7,726 nucleotides of DNA from Actinomycetota bacterium (GTDB taxonomy: Bacteria; Actinomycetota; Actinomycetes; Streptosporangiales; Streptosporangiaceae): NCBI GenBank assembly GCA_003161205.1, contig PMOU01000007.1, positions 865 to 8,590 on the forward strand, in the 5' to 3' direction. Shown here one piece after another: positions 1-5,921 of this stretch. The notes beneath the pieces are model-generated. The model did not search any database. It worked only from the letters and a program-made list of their open reading frames with translations, and was not told where the DNA came from. A program made the position numbers and the translations under genes. Every line of letters begins with the position of its first letter. Position 1 is the stretch's first letter.

Positions 1-414
1 GGGCCTGGCCGAGGTGGCGAGGATCTGGACATGTTCCTCCGCATCATCCTGGCTGGCGACCGGATCTCCTACCTGCCATCATCCCTGGTCTGGCACCAGC
101 ATCGCTCGGACCTGGCCGCGCTGGGCGAGCAAATCTACTCCTATGGCTACGGGCTGGGCGCCTACCTGTCCAAGCACCTGATCAGCGGCCTGATGCCCGT
201 CGTTCTCCTCGGTCGTGGTCTGCGTCAAGTAGGAGTGGTCCTGGGCCGCACACGACAGGCGTCGCGGGCAGGCCAGATGCGGATAGGCGGCAGGCGGCTG
301 GCGCTGACCGAGGCGCGCGGAGTACTAGCCGGTGCGCTGTGTTACCGCAGGGCGGCCCGCCAGCATCCACCGCTCCTGGAAAGCCAGGATCGCCGTTCCG
401 CGAGGGTCGCCTGA
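1..414 (+). CDS. Family 2 glycosyltransferase, C-terminal part (5' end outside window)
   Basis: The frame is open from base 1 and ends with TGA at 412-414, giving 137 visible residues. The first ten codons read GPGRGGEDLD and run into MFLRII. This is the G-G-E-D-x-D-x-x-x-R segment that holds the catalytic base of GT-A fold family 2 glycosyltransferases. It is followed by the usual 'Y-x-P-S-x-L-V-W-H-x-H-R' stretch and a Tyr/Gly-rich region (YSYGYGLGAYLSKHL) common in actinobacterial GT2 proteins. The nucleotide-sugar-binding half lies upstream of the window, so the ATG at 31 is an internal methionine, not the start. Such enzymes transfer a sugar from an NDP-sugar to a glycan or lipid acceptor at the cytoplasmic face of the membrane; donor and acceptor cannot be told here. 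The next GT2 gene begins at the very next base, so the two are probably co-transcribed and translationally coupled. Confidence 0.85.
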   Translation, partial: GPGRGGEDLDMFLRIILAGDRISYLPSSLVWHQHRSDLAALGEQIYSYGYGLGAYLSKHLISGLMPVVLLGRGLRQVGVVLGRTRQASRAGQMRIGGRRLALTEARGVLAGALCYRRAARQHPPLLESQDRRSARVA

Positions 415-1404
415 ATGACCATGAATAACGGGCCGGGTGTAAGCGTCGTCATCTGCGCTTACACGGAACGGCGATGGCAGCAGACACGTTCTGCACTCGA
501 ATCCGTCCTGCGACAAGAGCCTCCGCCGGCCGAAGTACTGCTCGTGGTGGATCACAATGCCGAGCTGGCAGAGCGCGCACGCCGCGAATTCGCGTCGGTG
601 TCCGTCCTGGAAAACGCTGGTACCCGGGGGCTGTCCGGAGCGCGTAACACGGGACTGAAGGCGGCAGCTCAGCCCGTTACCGCCTTCCTGGACGACGATG
701 CCGAAGCACGGCCAGGCTGGCTTGAGCATCTGGTCGCGCCTTATGCGTCCGCGGACGTGGTGGCGACCGGCGGCAACGTGCATCCTCGCTGGCCAGCGCG
801 GCGGCCATCATGGCTCCCGGCAGAATTTGACTGGGTGGTTGGCTGCAGCTACCGGGGACTGCCAAAAACCACCGGTCCGGTAAGGAATCCGATCGGCGCC
901 AGTATGAGCATGCGGACCGACCTCGCGCTCGAGGTCGGTGGGTTCGACGAGTCCGTCGGACGCGTGGGTGCTAATACGCGCGGCTGCGAAGAGACTGAGT
1001 TGTCCATCCGGCTCACGGCGAGCAGGCCGGGGTCGGCCATCCTCTACGTTCCTGCCTCAGCCGTCGATCATCATGTCGCGCCTGAGCGCCTGGCATTTGG
1101 TTACTTCCTGCGCCGCTGCTGGCACGAGGGCATGTCCAAGGCCGACGTGGTCCGGCTGGCCGGTGCCGCCGCGGGTCTGCAACGCGAACGGCGTCAGACC
1201 GCTGTCGTGATTCCGGCGGCGATCATGCGAGAGTTGCGCAGCCTGGCCACCGGTCATGTCACCGCGGGAGCACGAATATTTGCGACGATCGCAGGACTGA
1301 CAGCCGCCTCGGCTGGATACTTCAGCGGCCGGACATCGCAGCGCATTCGCACTCAGTCCCCATCCACCAGCGGTCTCGCAGAAATCCCCGCTGGACCTCA
1401 CTAG
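415..1404 (+). CDS. Family 2 glycosyltransferase (GT-A fold)
   Basis: A 329-residue protein that probably transfers a sugar from an NDP-sugar during polysaccharide or glycoconjugate assembly in the cytoplasm. The N-terminus VSVVICAYTERR (about residues 9-20) is the typical first GT2 strand, and GLSGARNTGL (72-81) is the conserved R-N-x-G region. FLDDDAEA (91-98) supplies the metal-binding D-x-D. The acceptor-side motif reads GCEETELSIRL (190-200), so the usual E-D pair is E-E (192-193). VDHHVAPERL (217-226) matches the His/Arg segment that follows in this family. Length is normal for a single-domain GT2. The ATG directly follows the upstream TGA, with GAGGG at 402-406 as ribosome site 8 bases ahead; an ATG two codons later (421) is also possible. 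A strong hairpin lies 14 bases past the stop. A moderately hydrophobic C-terminal stretch (about 283-302) may be membrane-associated. Specificity is unknown. Confidence 0.9.
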   Translation: MTMNNGPGVSVVICAYTERRWQQTRSALESVLRQEPPPAEVLLVVDHNAELAERARREFASVSVLENAGTRGLSGARNTGLKAAAQPVTAFLDDDAEARPGWLEHLVAPYASADVVATGGNVHPRWPARRPSWLPAEFDWVVGCSYRGLPKTTGPVRNPIGASMSMRTDLALEVGGFDESVGRVGANTRGCEETELSIRLTASRPGSAILYVPASAVDHHVAPERLAFGYFLRRCWHEGMSKADVVRLAGAAAGLQRERRQTAVVIPAAIMRELRSLATGHVTAGARIFATIAGLTAASAGYFSGRTSQRIRTQSPSTSGLAEIPAGPH

Positions 1405-1417
1405 GGTCAATCGTGCG

Positions 1418-1438
1418 AGCTGGTCAAGCTGACCGGCT
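1418..1438 (+). terminator. Strong hairpin after the GT2 gene, probable terminator
   Basis: AGCTGGTCA (1418-1426), loop AGC (1427-1429), TGACCGGCT (1430-1438): a nine-pair stem with one G-U wobble, 14 bases after the stop codon at 1404. No T-run follows, as is common for terminators of high-GC actinobacteria. Position and stem strength support transcription termination, or 3'-end protection, of the two-gene GT2 operon. Confidence 0.55.
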
Positions 1439-1790
1439 GTCCGCCTGCTGGCAAAGCTTGTCCCTTGACTGTACGGCGGGGCGGATGCCGATCGCGAACG
1501 CACCAGTTCAAGAGGGCCGATCACCGGCCCGAGGTACCGCCGGTCCTTCCTCGTTAATACCCCGTTCACCGAGCCAGCGGTAACTGGCCGGATCCAGTCG
1601 AGCGTGGGCGCCATTCACGGACGATAGGCCCAAACGGTCGATTCCCTTTATAAGAAGAGACTTATTCGCTTTGAGGCGAAGGCAATACGCTGGGTTAGAT
1701 GACAAGCGCAACACGGAGTAAACGTACTAGCACAGACGGCACGCTTCACTCCGTTTACGGGAATGCCCCGCCGACTAAAGATGAGAACGC

Positions 1791-1820
1791 CAGACTAACT
1801 GATCCTTATCACCCTATAGT
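1791..1820 (+). promoter_or_regulatory. Candidate sigma-70-type promoter for the methyltransferase
   Basis: TATAGT at 1815-1820 matches the -10 consensus at five of six positions. CAGACT at 1791-1796, 18 bases upstream, is a weak -35 (three of six matches to TTGACA). It sits about 70 bases before the methyltransferase start in the AT-rich part of the gap. The -10 is good and the -35 poor, so this is tentative. Confidence 0.3.
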
Positions 1821-1889
1821 CATTCTAGAAGCCACGTCCCGGAGCATCCAATGAAACCGGGAAGGCCGCGTGGCTAGTAGAGGTGATTC

Positions 1890-2957
1890 GTGATGGACCG
1901 AAGTGCGGCTTTGACGAAGGCTCGGCAGACCGTACCGCCTGGGGTGCGGAAGGTCGCGGCGAAACTGCTCCCGCCTCCTCCGGTGCTCCGTCAGGGGGTC
2001 CATCCAGACCCAGGTGACCCTGCGATCCCACCCTTGGATCCGCAAAGCTGGCCGGGGGCACGACAGCAGGCGTTCGCTAGTCCGGAGATGGAGTTGTTTC
2101 GCACCTGCCTCCTGCTACCCGGGGCACCCAATGTGCGGACAGCGGTGCTTGATGACCTAGGCAGCTATTCAGGGCTGCCGCCTGAGGAATGCGTCGAGCG
2201 GTGCCGGAACTGGGAATCGTGGAGCGTCGAGGAATGGCTTGCCGCAGATCGATCGGGCACTGACGGAGCTACGACCTTTTACCGAACGACCGAGTCGTGG
2301 GCGTTCGACCTCCTGTGGTACGCCTATATGCAGAGCGAGGGCCACGGCTACCCGACCAGTGTCCTGGCGCTGCGCACCATAGCGGCCCAGGGCACCGGCC
2401 CAGCACATCTTGATTTCGGCTCCGGGGTCGGGGTGACCAGTCAGCTGTTCGCCCGAGCCGGATACGAGACGACCCTCGCTGACATTTCAACGTCGCTGCT
2501 GGACTTTGCCCGTCACCGGCTATCGCGCCGCGGTGAAGCGGCCCGGTTCATTGACCTCAATGACGAGAAGCTTGAGAGTGGCCGGTACGACGTCATCACC
2601 GCGCTCGACACGCTCGTTCACGTTCCTGATCTTGCGGATGTTGTGGCCGACCTCCACCGCGCGCTCCGGCCGGGGGGGTGGCTAGTCACCAACTTCGATG
2701 TGCGGCCCCCCTCGCCAGAGAATGCGTGGCACCTCTACGAAGACGACCTCGATCTTCGGGCGATCGTACGCCGAGCAGGCTTCGCGCCGTCCGGCCGTTT
2801 CGGTCAGTACGTGGCATATCGCCGGGTAGACCCTTCAGACGCAGATCAGCGGCTCCGGGTCATGCTCGACCAGCTCGTCCTCACCAGCCGCCCCCGCCGT
2901 ATCATCCACCGGCAGAACCGGCGTTTGGTCGCCGCGCTCTGGCCGAAGGCCGAGTAG
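1890..2957 (+). CDS. Class I SAM-dependent methyltransferase
   Basis: A 355-residue protein with a Rossmann-type methyltransferase domain in its second half. Motif I is HLDFGSGVGVTS (173-184), which binds the SAM methionine moiety; D198 in LADIS is the usual acidic residue contacting the ribose. YDVITALDTLVHV (233-245) is the motif II strand and LRPGGWLVTNFD (259-270) the motif III region. Residues 1-130 are Pro-rich then helical and match no domain I can name; FYRTTESWAFDLLWYAY (130-146), just before the SAM domain, resembles the helical lead-in seen in stand-alone methyltransferases. The likely role is methylating a sugar or small molecule made with the neighbouring glycosyltransferases, since no DNA- or rRNA-specific motif is seen; the acceptor is unknown. 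AGAGGTGA (1879-1886) is the ribosome site. GTG 1890 and the adjacent ATG 1893 are both possible starts, with ATG slightly better spaced. The stop lies 8 bases from the convergent GT2 gene. Confidence 0.88.
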   Translation: MMDRSAALTKARQTVPPGVRKVAAKLLPPPPVLRQGVHPDPGDPAIPPLDPQSWPGARQQAFASPEMELFRTCLLLPGAPNVRTAVLDDLGSYSGLPPEECVERCRNWESWSVEEWLAADRSGTDGATTFYRTTESWAFDLLWYAYMQSEGHGYPTSVLALRTIAAQGTGPAHLDFGSGVGVTSQLFARAGYETTLADISTSLLDFARHRLSRRGEAARFIDLNDEKLESGRYDVITALDTLVHVPDLADVVADLHRALRPGGWLVTNFDVRPPSPENAWHLYEDDLDLRAIVRRAGFAPSGRFGQYVAYRRVDPSDADQRLRVMLDQLVLTSRPRRIIHRQNRRLVAALWPKAE

Positions 2958-2965
2958 CCCGGCTA
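2955..2965. repeat. Short dyad between two convergent stop codons
   Basis: TAGCC-C-GGCTA (2955-2965) starts with the TAG stop of the methyltransferase and ends one base before the reverse-strand stop of the GT2. With GGCC-GAA-GGCC (2941-2951) just upstream it may help termination in both directions, but the stems are short and there is no T-run. Confidence 0.25.
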
Positions 2966-4012
2966 TCACGAGGTGGGGCTGCCGCGGAGCCGGAGGTTCA
3001 CATCCTTGATCATTTCCCGGACGGAGTATTGCATCGCACGGACCCGGCGGCGGGCTGGCCGGGGCAGGCTATCCCAGAAAAGCAACCGTATCCCTGGCAC
3101 CGTCCGGGCCAGCTGGGCGCTGCCGACCGATCTGGCCCGCTTGGCCCAGTACTCGGCTCGGTCGTCGTTTTCGCCATACTTGAACGCAAGCACGGCGGGA
3201 CGAACATAAGCAAGACTTGCAGGCAACCGCCGAAGCTTGGCCGTCTGCAATTCGTACATCTCGTTAAGAGCATCCTCAATGCCTGACCGGTCACGTGTCA
3301 TCGAACCAGGCCGCAATCGCAGATCCACCAGGAAGTACTTGCTTGCCCACAGGCCGGGCGTCTTCGAATTCTCAGCGATACGGAGCCACATATCCAGGTC
3401 TTCGAGACACTTCAGCTTCTCATCAAAGCCGCCGACGTCGGCGAAGCATGATGTACGGAGGAGCATCGAACTGCCGTTACGGGCCGGGTTGCCGCCAACC
3501 AGGAAATCATCAAAATCATAACGGCCGGCGCGCTGCCACTGGAGGAAGACCAAGGTGCCGTTCTCTAGCAACAGCCGGGACCGGGAGAATACGCCGCCAA
3601 TATCCGGCGGCAACGACTGAATCAGCTGGAGCTGCCGCTCCAGGAATTTAGGGTGCCATCGATCGTCACCATCGAGAAAGGCGATGTACTCTCCCCTCGC
3701 CTCCCGGATCCCCGCGTTCCTTGCCGCGCTTAGGCCCCGGTGCTCCCCCGCGACCAGGCGAAACCTCGGGTCATCGCCTGAATGAGCCTTAATGATGTCG
3801 ACTGAGTTGTCTTCAGAGCCGTCGTCAATTACCAGATACTCAAAATCCCGGAATGTCTGCCGCAGTACCGAGTCGACGGCCTCACCGATGTACTTCGCGA
3901 CGTTGTAGGCGGGTGTCACGACAGTCACCAGCGGTGACCTTGCGGCACTGAGAGCAGCCATGTATGAGGCCCCCGAGCTTAAATCAGTTGAACAGTTTTG
4001 TCGGATTTTCAC
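2966..4012 (-). CDS. Family 2 glycosyltransferase (WcaA-like GT-A fold)
   Basis: A 348-residue cytoplasmic or membrane-peripheral sugar transferase. It has the full GT2 series: VTVVTPAYNVAKYIGEAVDS (29-48), LVIDDGSEDNS (60-70) for nucleotide binding, GLSAARNAGI (93-102), FLDGDDRW (112-119) as the D-x-D metal site, GGFDEKLKCLEDLDMWLRI (194-212) with the E-D catalytic base pair intact (204-205), and LRPGSMTRD further on. Unlike the other complete GT2 in this window, every classic motif is canonical. The start is uncertain: GTG at 4012 has GGCGGTAAG close upstream, while ATG at 3961 (residue 18) has GGGGG upstream and would give 331 residues. The conserved domain begins near residue 26, so both fit. 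GC in a sampled 240-base part is about 55%, clearly lower than the genes to the right. It converges on the methyltransferase with 8 bases between them and has its own upstream region. Donor and acceptor are unknown. Confidence 0.92.
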   Translation of the reverse strand: MKIRQNCSTDLSSGASYMAALSAARSPLVTVVTPAYNVAKYIGEAVDSVLRQTFRDFEYLVIDDGSEDNSVDIIKAHSGDDPRFRLVAGEHRGLSAARNAGIREARGEYIAFLDGDDRWHPKFLERQLQLIQSLPPDIGGVFSRSRLLLENGTLVFLQWQRAGRYDFDDFLVGGNPARNGSSMLLRTSCFADVGGFDEKLKCLEDLDMWLRIAENSKTPGLWASKYFLVDLRLRPGSMTRDRSGIEDALNEMYELQTAKLRRLPASLAYVRPAVLAFKYGENDDRAEYWAKRARSVGSAQLARTVPGIRLLFWDSLPRPARRRVRAMQYSVREMIKDVNLRLRGSPTS

Positions 4013-4341
4013 AGCTTACCGCCAAGATGGTGCTTCGGCATGGGTTTGAACGGTCTGGAGCACTGCGGCCGCGGGCTATCCGGCGCGTCGGCTGGGCACC
4101 TGACCGGCCGCGATGACAGAGCGGGAGCCGTGCTCCCACCCGGGCTGTCCCGTTGCCTGGTGCTCGCGTCCGGGCCGCTCCGGGCCGGCCGCGCACGGCG
4201 TGTCGTGGCAGATTTGTTACACAACTCACCGGACAGTCCGGGCAAAAGTGCGTATGATCCCAAAGATCCGTGTGTGTGCTGTCCTTTTGTTAGCCCGCTC
4301 TTCGGGGTGCAATGCACGGCCTGGGCCTGGGGAGGAAAATC
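4013..4341. other. 329-bp intergenic/leader region between divergent genes
   Basis: This separates the reverse-strand GT2 from the rightward small-ORF/acyltransferase group. Long frames cross it on both strands but give Arg/Pro/Ser-rich translations with no recognisable domain. Visible structure: a GGGAGC-CGT-GCTCCC hairpin (4123-4137), a tandem TCCGGGCCG (4169-4177 and 4179-4187), TTGT-TAC-ACAA (4214-4224), a CCGGAC-A-GTCCGG dyad (4229-4241), a CCCG-CTCTT-CGGG hairpin (4294-4306), and a GTGCA-A-TGCAC dyad (4307-4317). The last two lie in the probable 5' untranslated leader and could fold in RNA. It matches no riboswitch class I can name. Confidence 0.5.
4230..4258 (+). promoter_or_regulatory. 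Sigma-70-type promoter with overlapping dyad operator
   Basis: CGGACA (4230-4235; four of six matches to TTGACA), a 17-base spacer, then TATGAT (4253-4258; five of six matches to TATAAT). This is the best promoter match in the window. It would start transcription near 4265, about 77 bases ahead of the 48-codon ORF. The perfect dyad CCGGAC-A-GTCCGG (4229-4241) covers the -35, so a repressor bound there could block polymerase. That regulatory role is inferred. Confidence 0.5.
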
Positions 4342-4488
4342 ATGGTTGGCGGGAATGCGCTGCCAGTACCTGATGCGCTGCTCGGCAGCCGCCTCCAGGC
4401 AGTCATCACCGCGGACGGAGCGAGCAACCTCGCCCGGAAGCAGCACGAGCTTGCGCCCGCCGGAGACGGCCGACGGAACCAGTGTTAG
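4342..4488 (+). CDS. Small ORF, 48 codons, unknown function
   Basis: ATG at 4342 follows an excellent ribosome site, GGGGAGG (4329-4335), with a 6-base spacer; the TAG stop is at 4486-4488. The predicted 48-residue peptide begins MVGGNALPVPDALLGS, continues through a helical-looking middle, and ends basic with one cysteine as last residue (GDGRRNQC). 36 of 48 third codon positions are G or C, compatible with coding but not decisive. No signal peptide, membrane segment or known domain is visible. It would be the first gene after the candidate promoter, 26 bases before the next small ORF and in line with the acyltransferase, so co-transcription is likely. It could be a real small protein, a peptide substrate for the acyltransferase, or a translated leader that tunes downstream expression. 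The evidence is its ribosome site and context only. Confidence 0.5.
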   Translation: MVGGNALPVPDALLGSRLQAVITADGASNLARKQHELAPAGDGRRNQC

Positions 4489-4514
4489 CAGACACACGGA
4501 AGGAAGGTGCTCGG

Positions 4515-4592
4515 GTGGAGACGGTCATCAACGATGACATCAGCCGGGAACTCGCCCAGGAGCCCGAAAAGGAGCAGGCCTCGCGTGGGTGA
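4515..4592 (+). CDS. Small acidic ORF, 25 codons, coupled to the acyltransferase
   Basis: GTG at 4515 is preceded by GGAAGGAAGG (about 4497-4506) at 8-base spacing; TGA is at 4590-4592. The 25-residue peptide starts METVINDDISRELAQ, is rich in Glu/Asp and polar residues, and ends ASRG. 21 of 25 third codon positions are G or C, as in real genes of this genome. Its last codons overlap the acyltransferase start: GTGGGTGA (4585-4592) contains the downstream GTG and this ORF's TGA, a classic translational-coupling arrangement. No domain is recognised. It may be a genuine micropeptide, a coupling leader, or possibly the remnant 3' end of a larger gene. It looks soluble and helical, with no cysteine and no hydrophobic stretch. 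Confidence 0.55.
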   Translation: METVINDDISRELAQEPEKEQASRG

Positions 4593-5619
4593 TTCCGCGA
4601 GAGGGCTGCTGCGCCAACTACAAGGCGCGGCCTTCTCGGCAGCGATGGCCCGTCTGCCCGCCGCCCTCGGCTACGGCATCGCCTGCCGACGTGCCGACTC
4701 GCTCTACCGGCGTCAGGACGGGAAGCGCGCCGAGATAGCTCGCAACCTGCAGCTGGTGCTCGGGGACGAACTCAGCCCGGCGGCGGTGCAGCAGGTGACC
4801 CGGGACTGGTTCCGGTTCGCCTCCTGCGAGGCGGTCGACGTGAAGCGGCTACGGCACAGGACGCGACCGCTGCGGCGGCTGGTCGAGATCCGCGGGCGCG
4901 AACACCTCGAGGCCGCGCTGGCGCAGGGCAAGGGAGCCATTTTTTGTACCGGCCACTTCGGCTCCTGCTCCAGTAACTTCTCGGTGCTGCACACCAGCGG
5001 CTTCCCGATCACCACCATCGGGCGCTGGCATTACAAGTACATGCCCGGCCTCTCATCCGCCGAGCGGTTGTTCTGGGAGCTCTACACCAGGCCGATGCGG
5101 CGCCACCGGCAGCGGCCGAACATCGAGCCGTGGCCTGGCCGGCTCGAGGTCGGCGCCCTAGCCGCTGCCGCCCTGCGCGCCAATGACGTGGTGACGATCT
5201 CGATCGACGCGCCGCCGCTGGAGGGCGACCGGGCCCGCGCCATCCAGGTTCCCTTCCTCCGCCGCCAGGCCGCGATGCTGCCAGGGGCGGTGGCCCTGGC
5301 CCAGGTGACCGGCGCGCCGCTGCTCATGGGTTTCGTGTACCGCACGGCCGACTACCGCCACCAGGTCATAGAGATCTGCCCACCCATGCCGGTGGAGGGA
5401 ACAACCGCGGCGGTATTCGAGCGCTGCGCCGCCGAGTTGAGCGCCGCCATCGCCAGGAGCCCGGCCCACTGGGAATTCTGGGGGAACACGAACGATCTTG
5501 TCGGCCTCGGGCTGATCCCGCCGCAGGGGGATAGCTCACCAGCCGCGGGACCAGTCCCGCTATCAGACGGGACCCTCGAGCATGATGGATCAACGGACAC
5601 CGTCCCGGCCCGGAGCTGA
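4585..5619 (+). CDS. LpxL/HtrB-type lysophospholipid acyltransferase, variant active site
   Basis: A 344-residue member of the family including Gram-negative lipid A late acyltransferases and mycobacterial PatA, which move an acyl chain onto a glycolipid at the inner membrane face. Numbering from GTG 4585: a helical N-terminus, ARNLQLVLGDELS (52-64) matching the family's R-N-L region, GAIFCTGHFGSCSSN (117-131) at the catalytic position, TISIDAPP (204-211) for the conserved Asp region, and HWEFWGNTNDL (295-305) near the W-rich end. The family motif is HX4(D/E); here H124 is present but position 129 is Ser, so the acidic partner is missing. GTG 4585 is chosen because AAAAGGAG (4567-4574) lies 10 bases upstream and it overlaps the 25-codon ORF's stop. 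The frame is open back to ATG 4507, but that stretch (MLGWRRSSTMTS) overlaps the small ORF and looks non-coding. The last about 30 residues form a polar tail. Substrate is unknown; it may be a diverged enzyme or a non-catalytic homologue. Confidence 0.85.
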   Translation: MGDSARGLLRQLQGAAFSAAMARLPAALGYGIACRRADSLYRRQDGKRAEIARNLQLVLGDELSPAAVQQVTRDWFRFASCEAVDVKRLRHRTRPLRRLVEIRGREHLEAALAQGKGAIFCTGHFGSCSSNFSVLHTSGFPITTIGRWHYKYMPGLSSAERLFWELYTRPMRRHRQRPNIEPWPGRLEVGALAAAALRANDVVTISIDAPPLEGDRARAIQVPFLRRQAAMLPGAVALAQVTGAPLLMGFVYRTADYRHQVIEICPPMPVEGTTAAVFERCAAELSAAIARSPAHWEFWGNTNDLVGLGLIPPQGDSSPAAGPVPLSDGTLEHDGSTDTVPARS

Positions 5620-5921
5620 TCTTTCCTGCTGCCTGTGGGCGATAGGAATTACGGGCCGAAAACCGGCAAAGAGTTGGTAACCGCCGCAAACATCATTACC
5701 TTATGTCCATTTTTGATGATGAACCGTGCAACCACCCGGTATGGTAGCTCTGGGCTATAGACGACCGCAGGAGCAACTACATGGTGAAAAGCGGGGGACG
5801 CAGCCAGTATTGGCTGAGTGAATGGCGGGTTTCCATGGCGCGCTTTGTAATCTGCCGATCACGCCCTGTCTTCCCTATGGCAGCCGCAGCCATTTCATCG
5901 CCCTGACCCTGGAGAGCACCG
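5620..5921. other. 302-bp low-GC intergenic region ahead of the GH16 gene
   Basis: GC over 5641-5760 is about 46% (55 of 120 counted) between genes near 69%, as expected of a promoter region. TATGGT (5740-5745) and TATAGA (5756-5761) resemble -10 boxes, but neither has a convincing -35 at normal spacing. A weak four-pair hairpin GCCG-AAAAC-CGGC (5655-5667) follows the acyltransferase. The second half holds a possible 41-codon ORF. Confidence 0.4.
5781..5906 (+). CDS. Possible 41-codon ORF upstream of GH16
   Basis: ATG 5781 has a good ribosome site, AGGAG (5769-5773), 7 bases upstream; TGA is at 5904-5906, 15 bases before the GH16 ATG. The predicted peptide begins MVKSGGRSQYWLSEWRVS and is basic and Trp/Arg-rich. 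Only 25 of 41 third positions are G or C, weaker than for neighbouring genes, so it may be a non-coding or leader sequence. No domain is seen. A short upstream ORF coupled to GH16 translation is one reading; chance is another. Confidence 0.25.
   Translation: MVKSGGRSQYWLSEWRVSMARFVICRSRPVFPMAAAAISSP

Larger units (their letters stand above)
1405..1889. other. 485-bp intergenic region, relatively AT-rich, no convincing gene
   Basis: No reading frame here gives a recognisable protein. Apart from the hairpin next to the GT2 stop, it holds a six-pair hairpin GGGCCG-ATCAC-CGGCCC (1514-1530), a small TTCGC/GCGAA hairpin near 1666-1681, and partly overlapping inverted repeats (ACGGAGT 1713-1719 with ACTCCGT 1748-1754; GTAAACG 1718-1724 with CGTTTAC 1752-1758). 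GC over 1621-1860 is about 50% (121 of 240 counted), well below the flanking genes. That fits a promoter or control region for the downstream methyltransferase, or an old insertion or deletion scar. Confidence 0.5.

Noticed and set aside
31..33. ATG 31 as start of the first GT2
   Set aside because: The frame and the GT2 catalytic motif (G-G-E-D-L-D) continue upstream to base 1, so this is an internal methionine.
1413..1583. 56-codon GTG frame in the gap after the second GT2
   Set aside because: It runs through the terminator hairpin, has no ribosome site, and the peptide resembles nothing.
1440..1620. Possible tRNA or small structured RNA around the GGGCCG hairpin
   Set aside because: No cloverleaf arms, no T-loop sequence, and only one clear stem.
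2678..3286. 202-codon plus-strand frame across the methyltransferase/GT2 junction
   Set aside because: It overlaps two motif-supported genes and has a low-complexity Arg/Pro-rich translation.
4009..4497. 162-codon minus-strand frame, and 179-codon (3998-4537) and 86-codon (4113-4373) plus-strand frames across the intergenic region
   Set aside because: No recognisable domain, low-complexity Arg/Pro/Ser composition, mutual overlap, and no better ribosome site than the small ORFs preferred here.
4507..4584. Extended acyltransferase start at ATG 4507
   Set aside because: It would add 26 residues unlike the family, overlap the 25-codon ORF in another frame, and ignore the AAAAGGAG site that fits GTG 4585.
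5713..5745. TTGATG with TATGGT as a promoter for GH16
   Set aside because: The spacer would be 21 bases, too long for a normal sigma-70 promoter. The region is still a likely promoter area, but the exact boxes are not supported.
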